A DNA stretch of 21,184 nucleotides from Gammaproteobacteria bacterium (GTDB lineage: Bacteria; Pseudomonadota; Gammaproteobacteria; Pseudomonadales; Halieaceae). Location: assembly GCA_029859085.1 (NCBI GenBank), contig JAOUDU010000001.1:1-21184 (forward strand), written 5' to 3'. The notes beneath the pieces were generated by a model. That model was not told the origin of the DNA, ran no database searches, and saw nothing but the letters and a program-made list of their open reading frames with translations. The translations under genes and the position numbers were made by a program. Below, one piece after another: positions 1 through 7,175 of the stretch (its first letter is position 1; every line of letters begins with the position of its first letter).

Positions 1-169
1 AGTTGCGAAGGTTGTTCCGCTGCTGCTCGGTCGAGTTACCACCGTCGACGAACAGTGCCATGATTGTCTCGACCTCTGCGGGGGTGATTTTCCGCCGAAA
101 TCCTACGTACCAGCAATAAAACAGCAGGTACACCAGCAGGGCAGTGGCCCAGATCGATATTCCGCTCAT
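1..169 (-). CDS. Small membrane protein of unknown function, 5' part only
   Basis: An open frame starts at ATG 169-167 on the minus strand and runs off the left edge, giving 56 residues. Residues about 5-24 (start MSGISIWATALLVYLLFYCW) form one hydrophobic membrane segment. A positively charged stretch (FRRK) follows, then a polar acidic/glutamine-rich part that would lie in the cytoplasm by the positive-inside rule. A GGAG Shine-Dalgarno sits 10 bases before the ATG. I do not recognise the family. The gene diverges from the haloalkane dehalogenase gene, and the 184-bp gap between them holds a palindrome that may serve both. The frame, start and membrane segment are seen directly; nothing about function can be said. 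Confidence 0.6.
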   Translation of the reverse strand, partial: MSGISIWATALLVYLLFYCWYVGFRRKITPAEVETIMALFVDGGNSTEQQRNNLRN

Positions 170-353
170 GCCCCATGAACTCCGTGATATTCTTGTTGAA
201 GTGGCATTATATATGCCATAAAGTACTTGCGGATGCAATGCTGGTGTAGTGTTGTTTGCAAGAAGCACCCTGGATGGATGAACACTGTTTAAACACAATC
301 GACTTACTCTTGAATCACTTCCGCTGACAGCAATAACAAGGAATTAAAACCCC
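170..353. promoter_or_regulatory. Divergent control region with palindromes, before the dehalogenase gene
   Basis: This AT-richer gap lies between two divergent genes. It contains a perfect inverted repeat, TGGCAT-N5-ATGCCA, at 202-218 with a TATAT centre, which has the shape of a dimeric repressor operator. It also contains the 10-bp palindrome TGTTTAAACA at 286-295. TTGTTG at 193-198 could be a -35 element, but no convincing -10 pair follows it. The first palindrome lies 33 bp before the left gene and 135 bp before the dehalogenase, so it may control the left gene more directly. The repeats are seen directly; the operator role is inferred. No regulator gene adjoins it in this window. Confidence 0.4.
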
Positions 354-1349
354 ATGGAGTTCATGCGCACACCCGACGAAAGATTTGCCGCCCTTCCGGA
401 TTACCCGTTCGCACCCCGATACCTGCAGGTGGATGATACCGAGGGCGGGCAATTGCGTATTCACTACCTGGACGAAGGCCCCGCCGATGGCGATGTGGTG
501 CTGTTGATGCACGGCCAGCCGGCTTGGAGCTACCTGTACCGCCATATGATCCCGCCGTTGGTCGATGCCGGTTTCCGGGTTGTCGCGCCGGACCTGGTGG
601 GTTTTGGCCGCTCGGACAAACCCGCCAGGGTCGAGGACTACACCTACGCCCGCCATGTGGCCTGGATGAGCGACTGGCTGACCCGACTGGACTTGCGCAA
701 TATCACCGTGTTTTTCCAGGACTGGGGCAGCCTCATCGGGCTGCGCCTGGTGGCGGCTTTTCCGGAGCGGTTTTCACATGTGGTGCTGGCTAATGGCGGC
801 CTGCCGACCGGTATGATTCCCGAGCAATATGCCGCCCCCCTGAAAGCGGCCTACAAGACCCTGCCCGTGGTAAAGGCCCGGGAACTGGGTGAGCGGTTTC
901 GGGACAAGACCGCTATTCCCGGCTTCCTGTACTGGCGGAAATTCTGCGCTGAGAGTCCCGACCTGGAAATTGGTGAAGTTATGGCCGCGGTCTCCCATGC
1001 ACCAATGTCGGCCGGGGAAATCTCCGCCTATGCCGCGCCGTTTCCCGACCAGGGCTATATGGCCGGCGCCCGCCGGTTCCCCAGCCTGGTGCCGGTTTTT
1101 CACGACGAGCCGGAAGTGGGGGAAAACGAGGCGGCCTGGGAGGTGCTGCGCAGGTTTGACAAACCGTTCCTGCTGGCGTTTTCCGACGATGATCCGGTGA
1201 CAGCCGGAGGCGATAAAAAATTCCTGGCGGAAGTGCCCGGCTGCAGGGGCGCTGCTCACCGCACGATCGGGAACGCCGGCCATTTCCTGCAACAGGACCA
1301 GCCCGGGCAGTGCGTCGATGCCATTCTGGCCGTTAACGGTCGCAGTTGA
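354..1349 (+). CDS. dhmA: Haloalkane dehalogenase, HLD-I type (alpha/beta hydrolase)
   Basis: This cytoplasmic alpha/beta hydrolase of 331 aa is predicted to hydrolyse carbon-halogen bonds of haloalkanes to an alcohol plus halide (EC 3.8.1.5). Visible parts are the oxyanion motif HGQP (53-56), the nucleophile elbow FQDWGSLIG with Asp123 and the halide-binding Trp124, a cap Trp194 (FLYWRKF) of the subfamily I pattern, the acid Asp280 in DDDP, and the catalytic His310 in NAGHFLQQ. The length is normal for the family. The ATG at 354 has AAGGAA ten bases upstream; a second in-frame ATG at 363 is less well placed. The next gene begins at or just after its stop, so the two are probably co-transcribed. 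The symbol follows the HLD type 1 family name; orthology is not proven. Natural substrates are unknown, and such enzymes are common in marine bacteria without known halocarbon growth. Confidence 0.9.
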   Translation: MEFMRTPDERFAALPDYPFAPRYLQVDDTEGGQLRIHYLDEGPADGDVVLLMHGQPAWSYLYRHMIPPLVDAGFRVVAPDLVGFGRSDKPARVEDYTYARHVAWMSDWLTRLDLRNITVFFQDWGSLIGLRLVAAFPERFSHVVLANGGLPTGMIPEQYAAPLKAAYKTLPVVKARELGERFRDKTAIPGFLYWRKFCAESPDLEIGEVMAAVSHAPMSAGEISAYAAPFPDQGYMAGARRFPSLVPVFHDEPEVGENEAAWEVLRRFDKPFLLAFSDDDPVTAGGDKKFLAEVPGCRGAAHRTIGNAGHFLQQDQPGQCVDAILAVNGRS

Positions 1350-1360
1350 GGGCGGTCCCT

Positions 1361-2053
1361 GTGGTCAAATGGCTACTGCGAATCGCATTCACGCTGGTGC
1401 TGTTGTTGCTGGCGCTGGTCTGGCTGGCGTTTTTCTCGGCGCGCCCGCCGCTGACCATTGAGCCGGCCATCCTGGCCGGAGACGGCAGCGCTATCAATTA
1501 CTGCGACTTGCCCGTACTGGACGGCAGCGGCAAGCGGGCGGCGGACATAGCCAAGGGCAATACGCCCGGTTGCGGCTATTCACATTTTCCGCTGCCCGTG
1601 CTGGCGCAATGCACAGAACCCCTCCCGAAGGGCGCCGCTGATATCCGCGGCCTGTGGCTTGGCGTGGAGGGGGAGCACGCGGGCCATGTGGAGCGGGTGG
1701 AGCAGTGCGGCAGCCGGGTGGTTGTCACCACTGCCGGCCTCATTCACGACTACGGCCCCAACAGCACCGCCGGTCTCAATACCGACGATACCGAGGGGTC
1801 GGTGCCTTTCATCATCGGTGGACGGGAGTTTTGCCCGCGCACCTCTGCCAGTATGATCTGGAACGACGGCGTGCTGGATTTCCACGCTTTCGGCTGGGGG
1901 CCAGTGGTTGTGAAGCGCTACCTGGATGGCGAGCAGTTGGTCTGGGAGTACGCCGACGGTAGCACGACACGAATGAATCGAATCTGCACCCTGCCCGACG
2001 ACCAGAAAATCCCCAGGCCCCGGGGCCGGCGTTTTGCGATCTTTGGCAGTTAG
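1361..2053 (+). CDS. Membrane-anchored exported protein of unknown function
   Basis: A 230-aa protein begins with a strong uncleaved-looking membrane anchor (residues about 2-25, MVKWLLRIAF then Leu-rich), so the rest should lie in the periplasm. The exported part has six cysteines (in NYC, PGC, AQC, EQC, EFC and RIC), an even number that would suit disulfide bonds, and many Gly/Trp-containing beta-like segments (GLWLGVEG, DFHAFGWGPVVV). No lipobox is visible. I do not recognise the family. I chose GTG 1361 because GAGG lies nine bases upstream. An in-frame TTG at 1346 would add five residues and overlap the dehalogenase stop by 4 bp. Either way the gene is tightly coupled to the dehalogenase, which suggests shared expression; a shared function is only inference. 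Confidence 0.7.
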   Translation: MVKWLLRIAFTLVLLLLALVWLAFFSARPPLTIEPAILAGDGSAINYCDLPVLDGSGKRAADIAKGNTPGCGYSHFPLPVLAQCTEPLPKGAADIRGLWLGVEGEHAGHVERVEQCGSRVVVTTAGLIHDYGPNSTAGLNTDDTEGSVPFIIGGREFCPRTSASMIWNDGVLDFHAFGWGPVVVKRYLDGEQLVWEYADGSTTRMNRICTLPDDQKIPRPRGRRFAIFGS

Positions 2054-2231
2054 CCGGAGGTATCCCGATGATGGCGCGCCGGCCCCTGCCGCGTGACCAG
2101 ATGGAGCCCGACCGGACTGCTGGACCGGGGGCGGTTACATAACGGCAGTAATTGTGTCAATATAAACGGCCTTGCAGGAGTCGCCTGTTCCCTGCAGGCT
2201 CATACTGGTCTGGTCAATAAGGAGGTGCAGC
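2054..2231 (+). promoter_or_regulatory. Leader/promoter region of the GST-like gene
   Basis: TATAAA at 2161-2166 is a good -10 candidate, but no clear -35 lies 16-18 bases before it; TTACAT at 2135-2140 is 20 bases away. The GST-like gene has a strong GGAGG at 2221-2225. A 24-codon open frame with its own CCGGAGG ribosome site occupies 2068-2142 (start MMARRPLPRD, stop TAA); it is too short to judge. No clear terminator for the upstream pair is visible. Confidence 0.3.
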
Positions 2232-3272
2232 ATGGCACCAGGTGATTGTGTTCGTTTCGTCGGTGGTACCGGTTCTCCCTATACCCAGAAAATGGTCGCG
2301 CTGATGCGGTATAGAAGGGTGCCCTACGCGGTAACCTGGGGGCAGCCAGGTCCGGTCTGCGATGCCCTCGGGGTGGAGCAGCCAAAGCCCATATTCATGC
2401 CGACCTTCTTCTTCGATGAAGGTGGTGACACCAAGGCGCAGTGTGATTCGACCCCGATCATCCGCCGGCTCGAGGAGATGTACCCGGGGCGATCCGTCCT
2501 GCCCGGGGATCCCGCCCTGGCTTTCATCGACTACCTGATTGAAGACTTCGCCGATGAGTGGTGCACCAAGTACATGTTCCACTACCGCTGGTATCCAGAG
2601 CAGGATGCGGATAATGCGGGCACGCTGCTGCCATTTGGAATGGACGTCAGTATGCCCAGGGAACAGTGGCAGCAGTCCAAAGAGTGGGTGGCCGGGCGCC
2701 AGATCGGGCGCCTGTATGTGGTGGGTTCCAACGACACCACCGCACCGGTCATCGATGCCAGCTACCGGCGCTTCCTCGCGGCCATGGAGAACCACCTGGC
2801 CAGCCAGAAGTATATGCTGGGCAGTCGTCCCGCGGCGGGTGATTTCGGCCTGTATGGCCAGCTGACCCAGCTGGTGGGCTTCGACCCCACGCCGCGGGCC
2901 ATCGCCCACGAGGTGTCGCCCCGCACGGTGGCCTGGGTCGACCATATGCGGGACCAGAGCGGCATCGAGCCGAAGGACAGCGACTGGGTCGCAGTGGAAG
3001 ACCAGCCGGACAGCCTGCGCGGGCTGCTGACGGAGATCGGCCGTGTCTACGCGCCGGCTCAGCTTGCCAACGCCAGGGCGGTGCAGGCGGGCGAGAAAAC
3101 CTGGGAGGCCGAAATTGATGGCGCACCCTGGACCCAGCAGAGCTTCCCCTACCAGGCCAAGTGCCTGCAGTGGACCAACGAACGCTACCGGGCCCTGGGT
3201 GCCGGTGATCGCGCCCGCATCGACACTCTGCTGGCTGGCACCGGCATCGAGGCCATGCTGTTTCCGGCCTGA
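2232..3272 (+). CDS. Glutathione S-transferase-like protein with C-terminal extension
   Basis: A 346-aa cytoplasmic protein with a GST layout. A thioredoxin-like N-domain has the active-site-region sequence GSPYTQKM (14-21) and the glutathione-contacting DSTPIIRRLE (72-81). It is followed by an all-helical C-domain with the N-capping-box-like segment SRPAAGDFGLYGQ (198-210). There is no Cys at the CPYC position; Ser15 or Tyr17 would have to be the catalytic residue. The protein is about 120 residues longer than typical GSTs. The extra part is in an insert around 125-170 and a C-terminal tail after about residue 270 (WEAEIDGAPW, QWTNERYRAL). The start at ATG 2232 is set by GGAGG six bases upstream; the frame is open a further 60 bases without a better site. 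The exact reaction is unknown. Its position next to the dehalogenase suggests detoxification of electrophiles, but they are probably separate transcripts. Confidence 0.8.
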   Translation: MAPGDCVRFVGGTGSPYTQKMVALMRYRRVPYAVTWGQPGPVCDALGVEQPKPIFMPTFFFDEGGDTKAQCDSTPIIRRLEEMYPGRSVLPGDPALAFIDYLIEDFADEWCTKYMFHYRWYPEQDADNAGTLLPFGMDVSMPREQWQQSKEWVAGRQIGRLYVVGSNDTTAPVIDASYRRFLAAMENHLASQKYMLGSRPAAGDFGLYGQLTQLVGFDPTPRAIAHEVSPRTVAWVDHMRDQSGIEPKDSDWVAVEDQPDSLRGLLTEIGRVYAPAQLANARAVQAGEKTWEAEIDGAPWTQQSFPYQAKCLQWTNERYRALGAGDRARIDTLLAGTGIEAMLFPA

Positions 3273-3338
3273 ACCGGGCCGTCGCTACCGCAGGTGACCC
3301 GCTCAGGGGTCCCTGGCAGCTGATCACCTATGCATCAT

Positions 3339-4199
3339 TCAGACCGGTGCCCAGATCGGGGCGCCCCGTGTCTCCCGCAGTGAGGGGATCACCTTGCCAT
3401 CGATGTCGGTGATGTCGTATTCCCGGGCCAGCTCCGCGGTGATCAGCGTGCCCCCGGAGTGCCTCATCGCACCGGGGTCGTTGGCCAGGGCGGCGATCAC
3501 CCGCCCGGGGAATTCGGGTGAACAACTGTCCCTGACCTGGGTTGCGGCCCCGTCCTTGAGGTTGGCGATGTTTGCCAGGTTGCGCTTTGCCAGTTCTGTC
3601 ATGGTCAATCCCTGCCACAGTGAGATGGAAGCGATACTGTGGGGCTTCAGTTCGATCGCCATATCCCGCGCCATCCGGTCCACTGCGGACTTGCTGGTGC
3701 CGAACAGGACACCGTAGGTGTAGCTCACGCCGGTGTAGCCGGAGATGGCGACAATCAGCCCGGATTTTTGCGGCACCATGATTCTGGCGGCATGCCAGGC
3801 GGCGACAAAATTCGAGCGCACGCCGACGTCGAACATCTGCCAGTTGGAAAGCGGCTTTTCCCAGAAGGGGTTCGGGTCGGTGAGGTCATCCGGCAGCGCG
3901 AAGGCGTTGTTGACCAGTATATCCAGCCGCCCCTGTTCGCGCCTGACCTGCTCGAACAGCGCCGCCACCTGCTCGTCATTGCCGTGGTCCACCTGCACGG
4001 CGACACCCTTGCCACCGCGCGCATCGCACGCCGAGGCAGTCTCGCCGACGGTGCCTGGCAGCGGGCTCGTTCCCGGCGCGACCGTGCGCCCCGTCACATA
4101 AACCGTTGCTCCCTCCGCGGCCAGTGCGAGCGCAATCCCCTTGCCGATCCCGCGGCTGGCCCCGGTTACCACAGCAACCCTGCCTGTCATTGAACCCAT
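3339..4199 (-). CDS. DHRS1-like short-chain dehydrogenase, catalytic Tyr replaced by Phe
   Basis: A 286-aa SDR with the Rossmann glycine motif TGASRGIG (12-19), the cofactor-loop NNAF (97-100, like the NNAY/F of the DHRS1 family) and catalytic-type Ser153. The usual YxxxK reads FGTSK, giving Phe166 and Lys170 at the correct 13-residue spacing from Ser153; the codon is TTC. The PG motif after strand 6 reads SLWQG instead of SLWPG. Fold and NAD(P) binding are expected, but normal hydride chemistry with a Tyr general acid is not. The start at ATG 4199 has GGAG eight bases upstream; an internal ATG at 4190 is less well placed. It is the last gene of the minus-strand acyl-CoA cluster, 137 bp after the thiolase. 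It could be a structural or regulatory pseudoenzyme, or use another residue such as nearby Tyr160 or Tyr162. The family call is firm; activity is uncertain. Confidence 0.88.
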   Translation of the reverse strand: MGSMTGRVAVVTGASRGIGKGIALALAAEGATVYVTGRTVAPGTSPLPGTVGETASACDARGGKGVAVQVDHGNDEQVAALFEQVRREQGRLDILVNNAFALPDDLTDPNPFWEKPLSNWQMFDVGVRSNFVAAWHAARIMVPQKSGLIVAISGYTGVSYTYGVLFGTSKSAVDRMARDMAIELKPHSIASISLWQGLTMTELAKRNLANIANLKDGAATQVRDSCSPEFPGRVIAALANDPGAMRHSGGTLITAELAREYDITDIDGKVIPSLRETRGAPIWAPV

Positions 4200-4336
4200 C
4201 TTGGTTTCTCCGGAATTTGTTGAATCGCTGACAAGCGATTTTTGAAAAGGTCGGGTGTTGCCGGCTTTGCGGCGAGTGCCGCCAGCGCCCGGGTCCTCGC
4301 GCCCGGATGCCGGCGTAACGGCCTGTCTGGCTGCCG

Positions 4337-5569
4337 CTAGATCCGCTCGATAATAATGGCCGGCGCCATGCCGCCCGCGGCACACATGGTCACCAGGCCG
4401 AATTGCAGGTCGCGTCGCTCCAGTTCGTCCAGCACGGTGCCGATCAGCACGGAACCGGTCGCGCCTATCGGGTGGCCCAGCGCCATCGCGCCGCCGTTGA
4501 CGTTCACCTTGTCGCGGTCCAGCTTCAGGTCGCGGATAAATTTCTCCGCCACCACCGAGAAAGCCTCGTTGATTTCGAACAGGTCGATATCCGACAGTTT
4601 CAGCCCGGCCTTTTTCAGCACCTTCAGGGCCGCCGGCACCGGTGCGTTCAGCATCAACGTGGGGGAGTCGCCCACGTTGGCCATGGCGACAAAGCGGGCG
4701 CGGGGCTTGAGGCCGTGGGCCCGTGCGTAGTCCGGGGAGGCCAGCAATATCGCCGCGGCGCCATCCACCACCCCGGAGGAGTTGCCGGCGTGGTGGACGT
4801 GGTTGATCACCAGGTCGGGGTAGGCCCGGCGGATCTCCGAGCCGAAGGTAACGCCGCTGTCGTTCAGCGGGTAGTTGGCCATCGCCTCGAAGGAGGGCTT
4901 CAGCTCCGCCAGTGACGCCAGCGTGGTCTGGGGCCGGGGAAATTCCTCGCGAGCCAGGGCCAGGCTGCCGTCGAGGTTGTAGACCGGTACCAGGCTTTTG
5001 TCGAAGTGGCCGTTTTTGATCGCGTGGTCCGCCCGCTGCTGGGATACCACCGCCAGGGAGTCCACCGCGTTCCGGTCAATTCCCTCCAGGGTCGCAATCG
5101 CGTCGGCACAGACGCCCTGGTGCGGTTGCGGGTACTGCTCCCGCAGGTGCAGGTTGTCGCTGTCCAGGAAAGGCGATTGGGTGGGGTCCTGGCCGAAGGT
5201 GGACATCATCTCGCAACCACCGCCGATCACCAGGTCTTCCATCCCGGACATGATGCTGGCCGCCGCCATGTTGACCGCGGTGATACCGGAGCCGCAGAAG
5301 CGGTCCAGGGTCACGCCGGAGGCGAGGGTGTTGTACCCGGCGTCCAGCGCCGCCATCCGGGCCAGGTCGCCGCCCTGCTGGCCGCGCTGGGAGCTGGTGC
5401 CGAAGATAATGTCATCCACCTGGGCCGTATCCAGTTTGTTGCGCTGCGCGATGGCCTTGAGCACCGTGGCACCCAGGTGCTGGGGGTGCAGGTGTGCCAG
5501 CGCGCCCTTGCCTTTTTTGCCGATGCCCCGGGGTGTCCTGCAGGCGTCGATAATCCATGCTTCACTCAT
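4337..5569 (-). CDS. Thiolase (acetyl-CoA acyltransferase family)
   Basis: A 410-aa thiolase predicted to cleave 3-ketoacyl-CoA with CoA, or to condense acetyl-CoA units, in the cytoplasm. All active-site elements are present: the acyl-carrying Cys92 in DRFCGSGITAVN, the NEAF motif (334-337), His366 in GGAMALGHPIGATGS, and Cys396 in CAAGGMAPA. Length matches the family. The ATG at 5569 has GGAG seven bases upstream. It follows the acyl-CoA dehydrogenase by 82 bp on the same strand. That context favours degradative beta-oxidation over acetoacetyl-CoA synthesis, but chain-length preference cannot be read from the sequence. Confidence 0.93.
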   Translation of the reverse strand: MSEAWIIDACRTPRGIGKKGKGALAHLHPQHLGATVLKAIAQRNKLDTAQVDDIIFGTSSQRGQQGGDLARMAALDAGYNTLASGVTLDRFCGSGITAVNMAAASIMSGMEDLVIGGGCEMMSTFGQDPTQSPFLDSDNLHLREQYPQPHQGVCADAIATLEGIDRNAVDSLAVVSQQRADHAIKNGHFDKSLVPVYNLDGSLALAREEFPRPQTTLASLAELKPSFEAMANYPLNDSGVTFGSEIRRAYPDLVINHVHHAGNSSGVVDGAAAILLASPDYARAHGLKPRARFVAMANVGDSPTLMLNAPVPAALKVLKKAGLKLSDIDLFEINEAFSVVAEKFIRDLKLDRDKVNVNGGAMALGHPIGATGSVLIGTVLDELERRDLQFGLVTMCAAGGMAPAIIIERI

Positions 5570-5651
5570 TTTGATACTCCTTACTCAGCCTTGAAGATCA
5601 GTGTTCGTTTTTCAACGGTGGCCGCGGCCCGAGCCCCGGGTCGCGCCCCGG

Positions 5652-6872
5652 TCAGTCACAGTAAGCGTTGATCACCTGCTTGCCGAGGGCCATCAGGTGG
5701 ACCTGGTCGGGCCCATCCGCCTGGCGACACCAGCGCGCATAGTTAAAGGCCTCCGCCATAAAGTAGTCGCCGGTGAGGCCGCCGGCCCCGTGTACCTGGA
5801 TACAGCGGTCGATGATGTTCTGCACCATCAGCGGCACGCTGATCTTGCTGGCGGCGATCATATCGCGAGCCTCCTGGGCGCCAACCTCGTCCATCCTGTG
5901 GCAGGATTTCAGTACCAGCAGGCGGGCCATTTCGATCTCCGCAAAGGATTTGGCGATGTCCTCGCGCACTGACTGGTGCTGGCTCAGGGTGCGGCCGAAG
6001 GTGGAGCGGGTGACCACCCGCTTGCAGGCCAGCTCCAGCGAGCGCTGGGCCGCGCCGATCAGGCGCATGCAGTGGTGCATGCGGCCCGGCCCCAGTCTCC
6101 CCTGGGCGATTTCAAAGCCGCGGCCCTCACCCAGCAGCATGTTCCCGAGAGGGACCCGGACGTTCTCGAAATTGATTTCCGCATGGCCCAGTGGCGCGTC
6201 GTCGTAGCCCAGCGTGGTCAGTGGCCGCACCAGGGTCATGCCGGGGGTGCCCCGGGGTACCAGTACCTGCGATTGTTGCTTGTGGCGATTGGGGTTGTCC
6301 GGGTCGGACTTGCCCATGACGATGTAGATCTGGGTGCGCTCATACATCGCGTTGGTGGCAAACCACTTGCGCCCGTTCAGCACCCACTCGTCGCCGTCGC
6401 GGACAATGCTCAACTGGATGTTGGTGGCGTCGCTGGACGCGACCTGTGGCTCGGTCATCACGTAGCAGGACCTGATTTCCCCCGCCAGCAGCGCGGGCAG
6501 CCACTTCGCCTGCTGTTCCGGGGTGGCATACTTCATGAACACTTCCATGTTGCCGGTATCCGGGGCGTTGCAGTTGAACACCTCGGGCGACCACAGTACC
6601 CGGCCCATTATCTCCGCCAGCGGCGCATAGTCGAAGTTGCTCAGGCCTTCATGGTCGCTGTACTGCGCCAGGGACGGGGGTATGAAAAGGTTCCACAGCC
6701 CCGCCGCGCGCGCCTTCGCCTTCAACTCGTCCATGATCGGCAGCGCCGCGAAGCGGCTTTTGGAATTGGCCAGCTGCTCTTCGTAGGCGTGCTCGTTGGG
6801 GTATATGTGCTCTTCCATGAACGCCTTGAGCTGTGCCTGGTAGTGCCTGGATTTTTCGCTGAACTGGTACAT
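5652..6872 (-). CDS. Acyl-CoA dehydrogenase, ACAD10/11-like
   Basis: A 406-aa FAD enzyme predicted to introduce the alpha,beta double bond into acyl-CoA and pass electrons to electron-transfer flavoprotein. Landmarks are YVMTEPQVASSDATNI (137-152) with the flavin-binding region, KWFATNA (169-175), the helix FGRTLSQHQSVREDIA (292-307), QVHGAGGLTGD (359-369) and the C-terminal QADGPDQVHL (384-393). The position of the classical catalytic Glu (YEGT in MCAD) holds Asp386 in ADGP, as in the ACAD10/ACAD11 group. ATG 6872 has AAGGAG six bases upstream and gives the normal family N-terminus; upstream in-frame starts add 16 residues without a ribosome site. It appears to head an operon with the thiolase and SDR genes. 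ACAD10/11 enzymes elsewhere act on unusual or 4-hydroxy acids; the substrate here is unknown. Confidence 0.92.
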   Translation of the reverse strand: MYQFSEKSRHYQAQLKAFMEEHIYPNEHAYEEQLANSKSRFAALPIMDELKAKARAAGLWNLFIPPSLAQYSDHEGLSNFDYAPLAEIMGRVLWSPEVFNCNAPDTGNMEVFMKYATPEQQAKWLPALLAGEIRSCYVMTEPQVASSDATNIQLSIVRDGDEWVLNGRKWFATNAMYERTQIYIVMGKSDPDNPNRHKQQSQVLVPRGTPGMTLVRPLTTLGYDDAPLGHAEINFENVRVPLGNMLLGEGRGFEIAQGRLGPGRMHHCMRLIGAAQRSLELACKRVVTRSTFGRTLSQHQSVREDIAKSFAEIEMARLLVLKSCHRMDEVGAQEARDMIAASKISVPLMVQNIIDRCIQVHGAGGLTGDYFMAEAFNYARWCRQADGPDQVHLMALGKQVINAYCD

Positions 6873-7175
6873 GTCTATCTCCTTGGTGTCATCCTCGGGC
6901 GGGATGAGCGCCAGTGGCAAGCACTGCGCTTGGTATCGGGCGTTTCACGTGGCCGTGGTCTTCAAAAATTGCGGGTATTGAACGGAACATGGCTGTCGCC
7001 GGCGTGCAGTTGCAATCCGAGGTCGGCGACGGCCACCTGCAGTTCACTGGTGTTCTCCATCGAGAACAGGCCGAAAGTATGGGCGCCGTGGCCGGGAGTG
7101 GCAATGACCCGGCCCTACAAAAAAATTGACGCACAATGACAACCCGCGGTGGAGTTTGCGCTGAATTCGAACCGG
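6873..7175. other. Intergenic stretch with a coding-like fragment
   Basis: This 303-bp gap separates the upstream LLM gene from the acyl-CoA dehydrogenase, both on the minus strand, so a promoter for the dehydrogenase operon is expected. I see no clear -35/-10 pair. On the minus strand about 7110-6969 reads as a stretch that looks protein-like (VIATPGHGAHTFGLFSMENT, continuing to a TGA after NTRNF) but has a TAG just before it and only an internal ATG with no good ribosome site. It may be a gene remnant or chance. A run of seven T on the minus strand (about 7120-7126) lies after the LLM gene, with no strong hairpin before it. Confidence 0.3.

Noticed and set aside
774..1292. Long minus-strand open frame across the dehalogenase gene
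   Set aside because: It lies wholly inside a gene with complete catalytic motifs on the other strand; low-complexity shadow of GC-rich coding DNA.
3304..3315. CAGGG-GT-CCCTG palindrome between the GST-like and SDR genes as a terminator
   Set aside because: The loop is only two bases and no T-run follows, so an intrinsic terminator is not supported.
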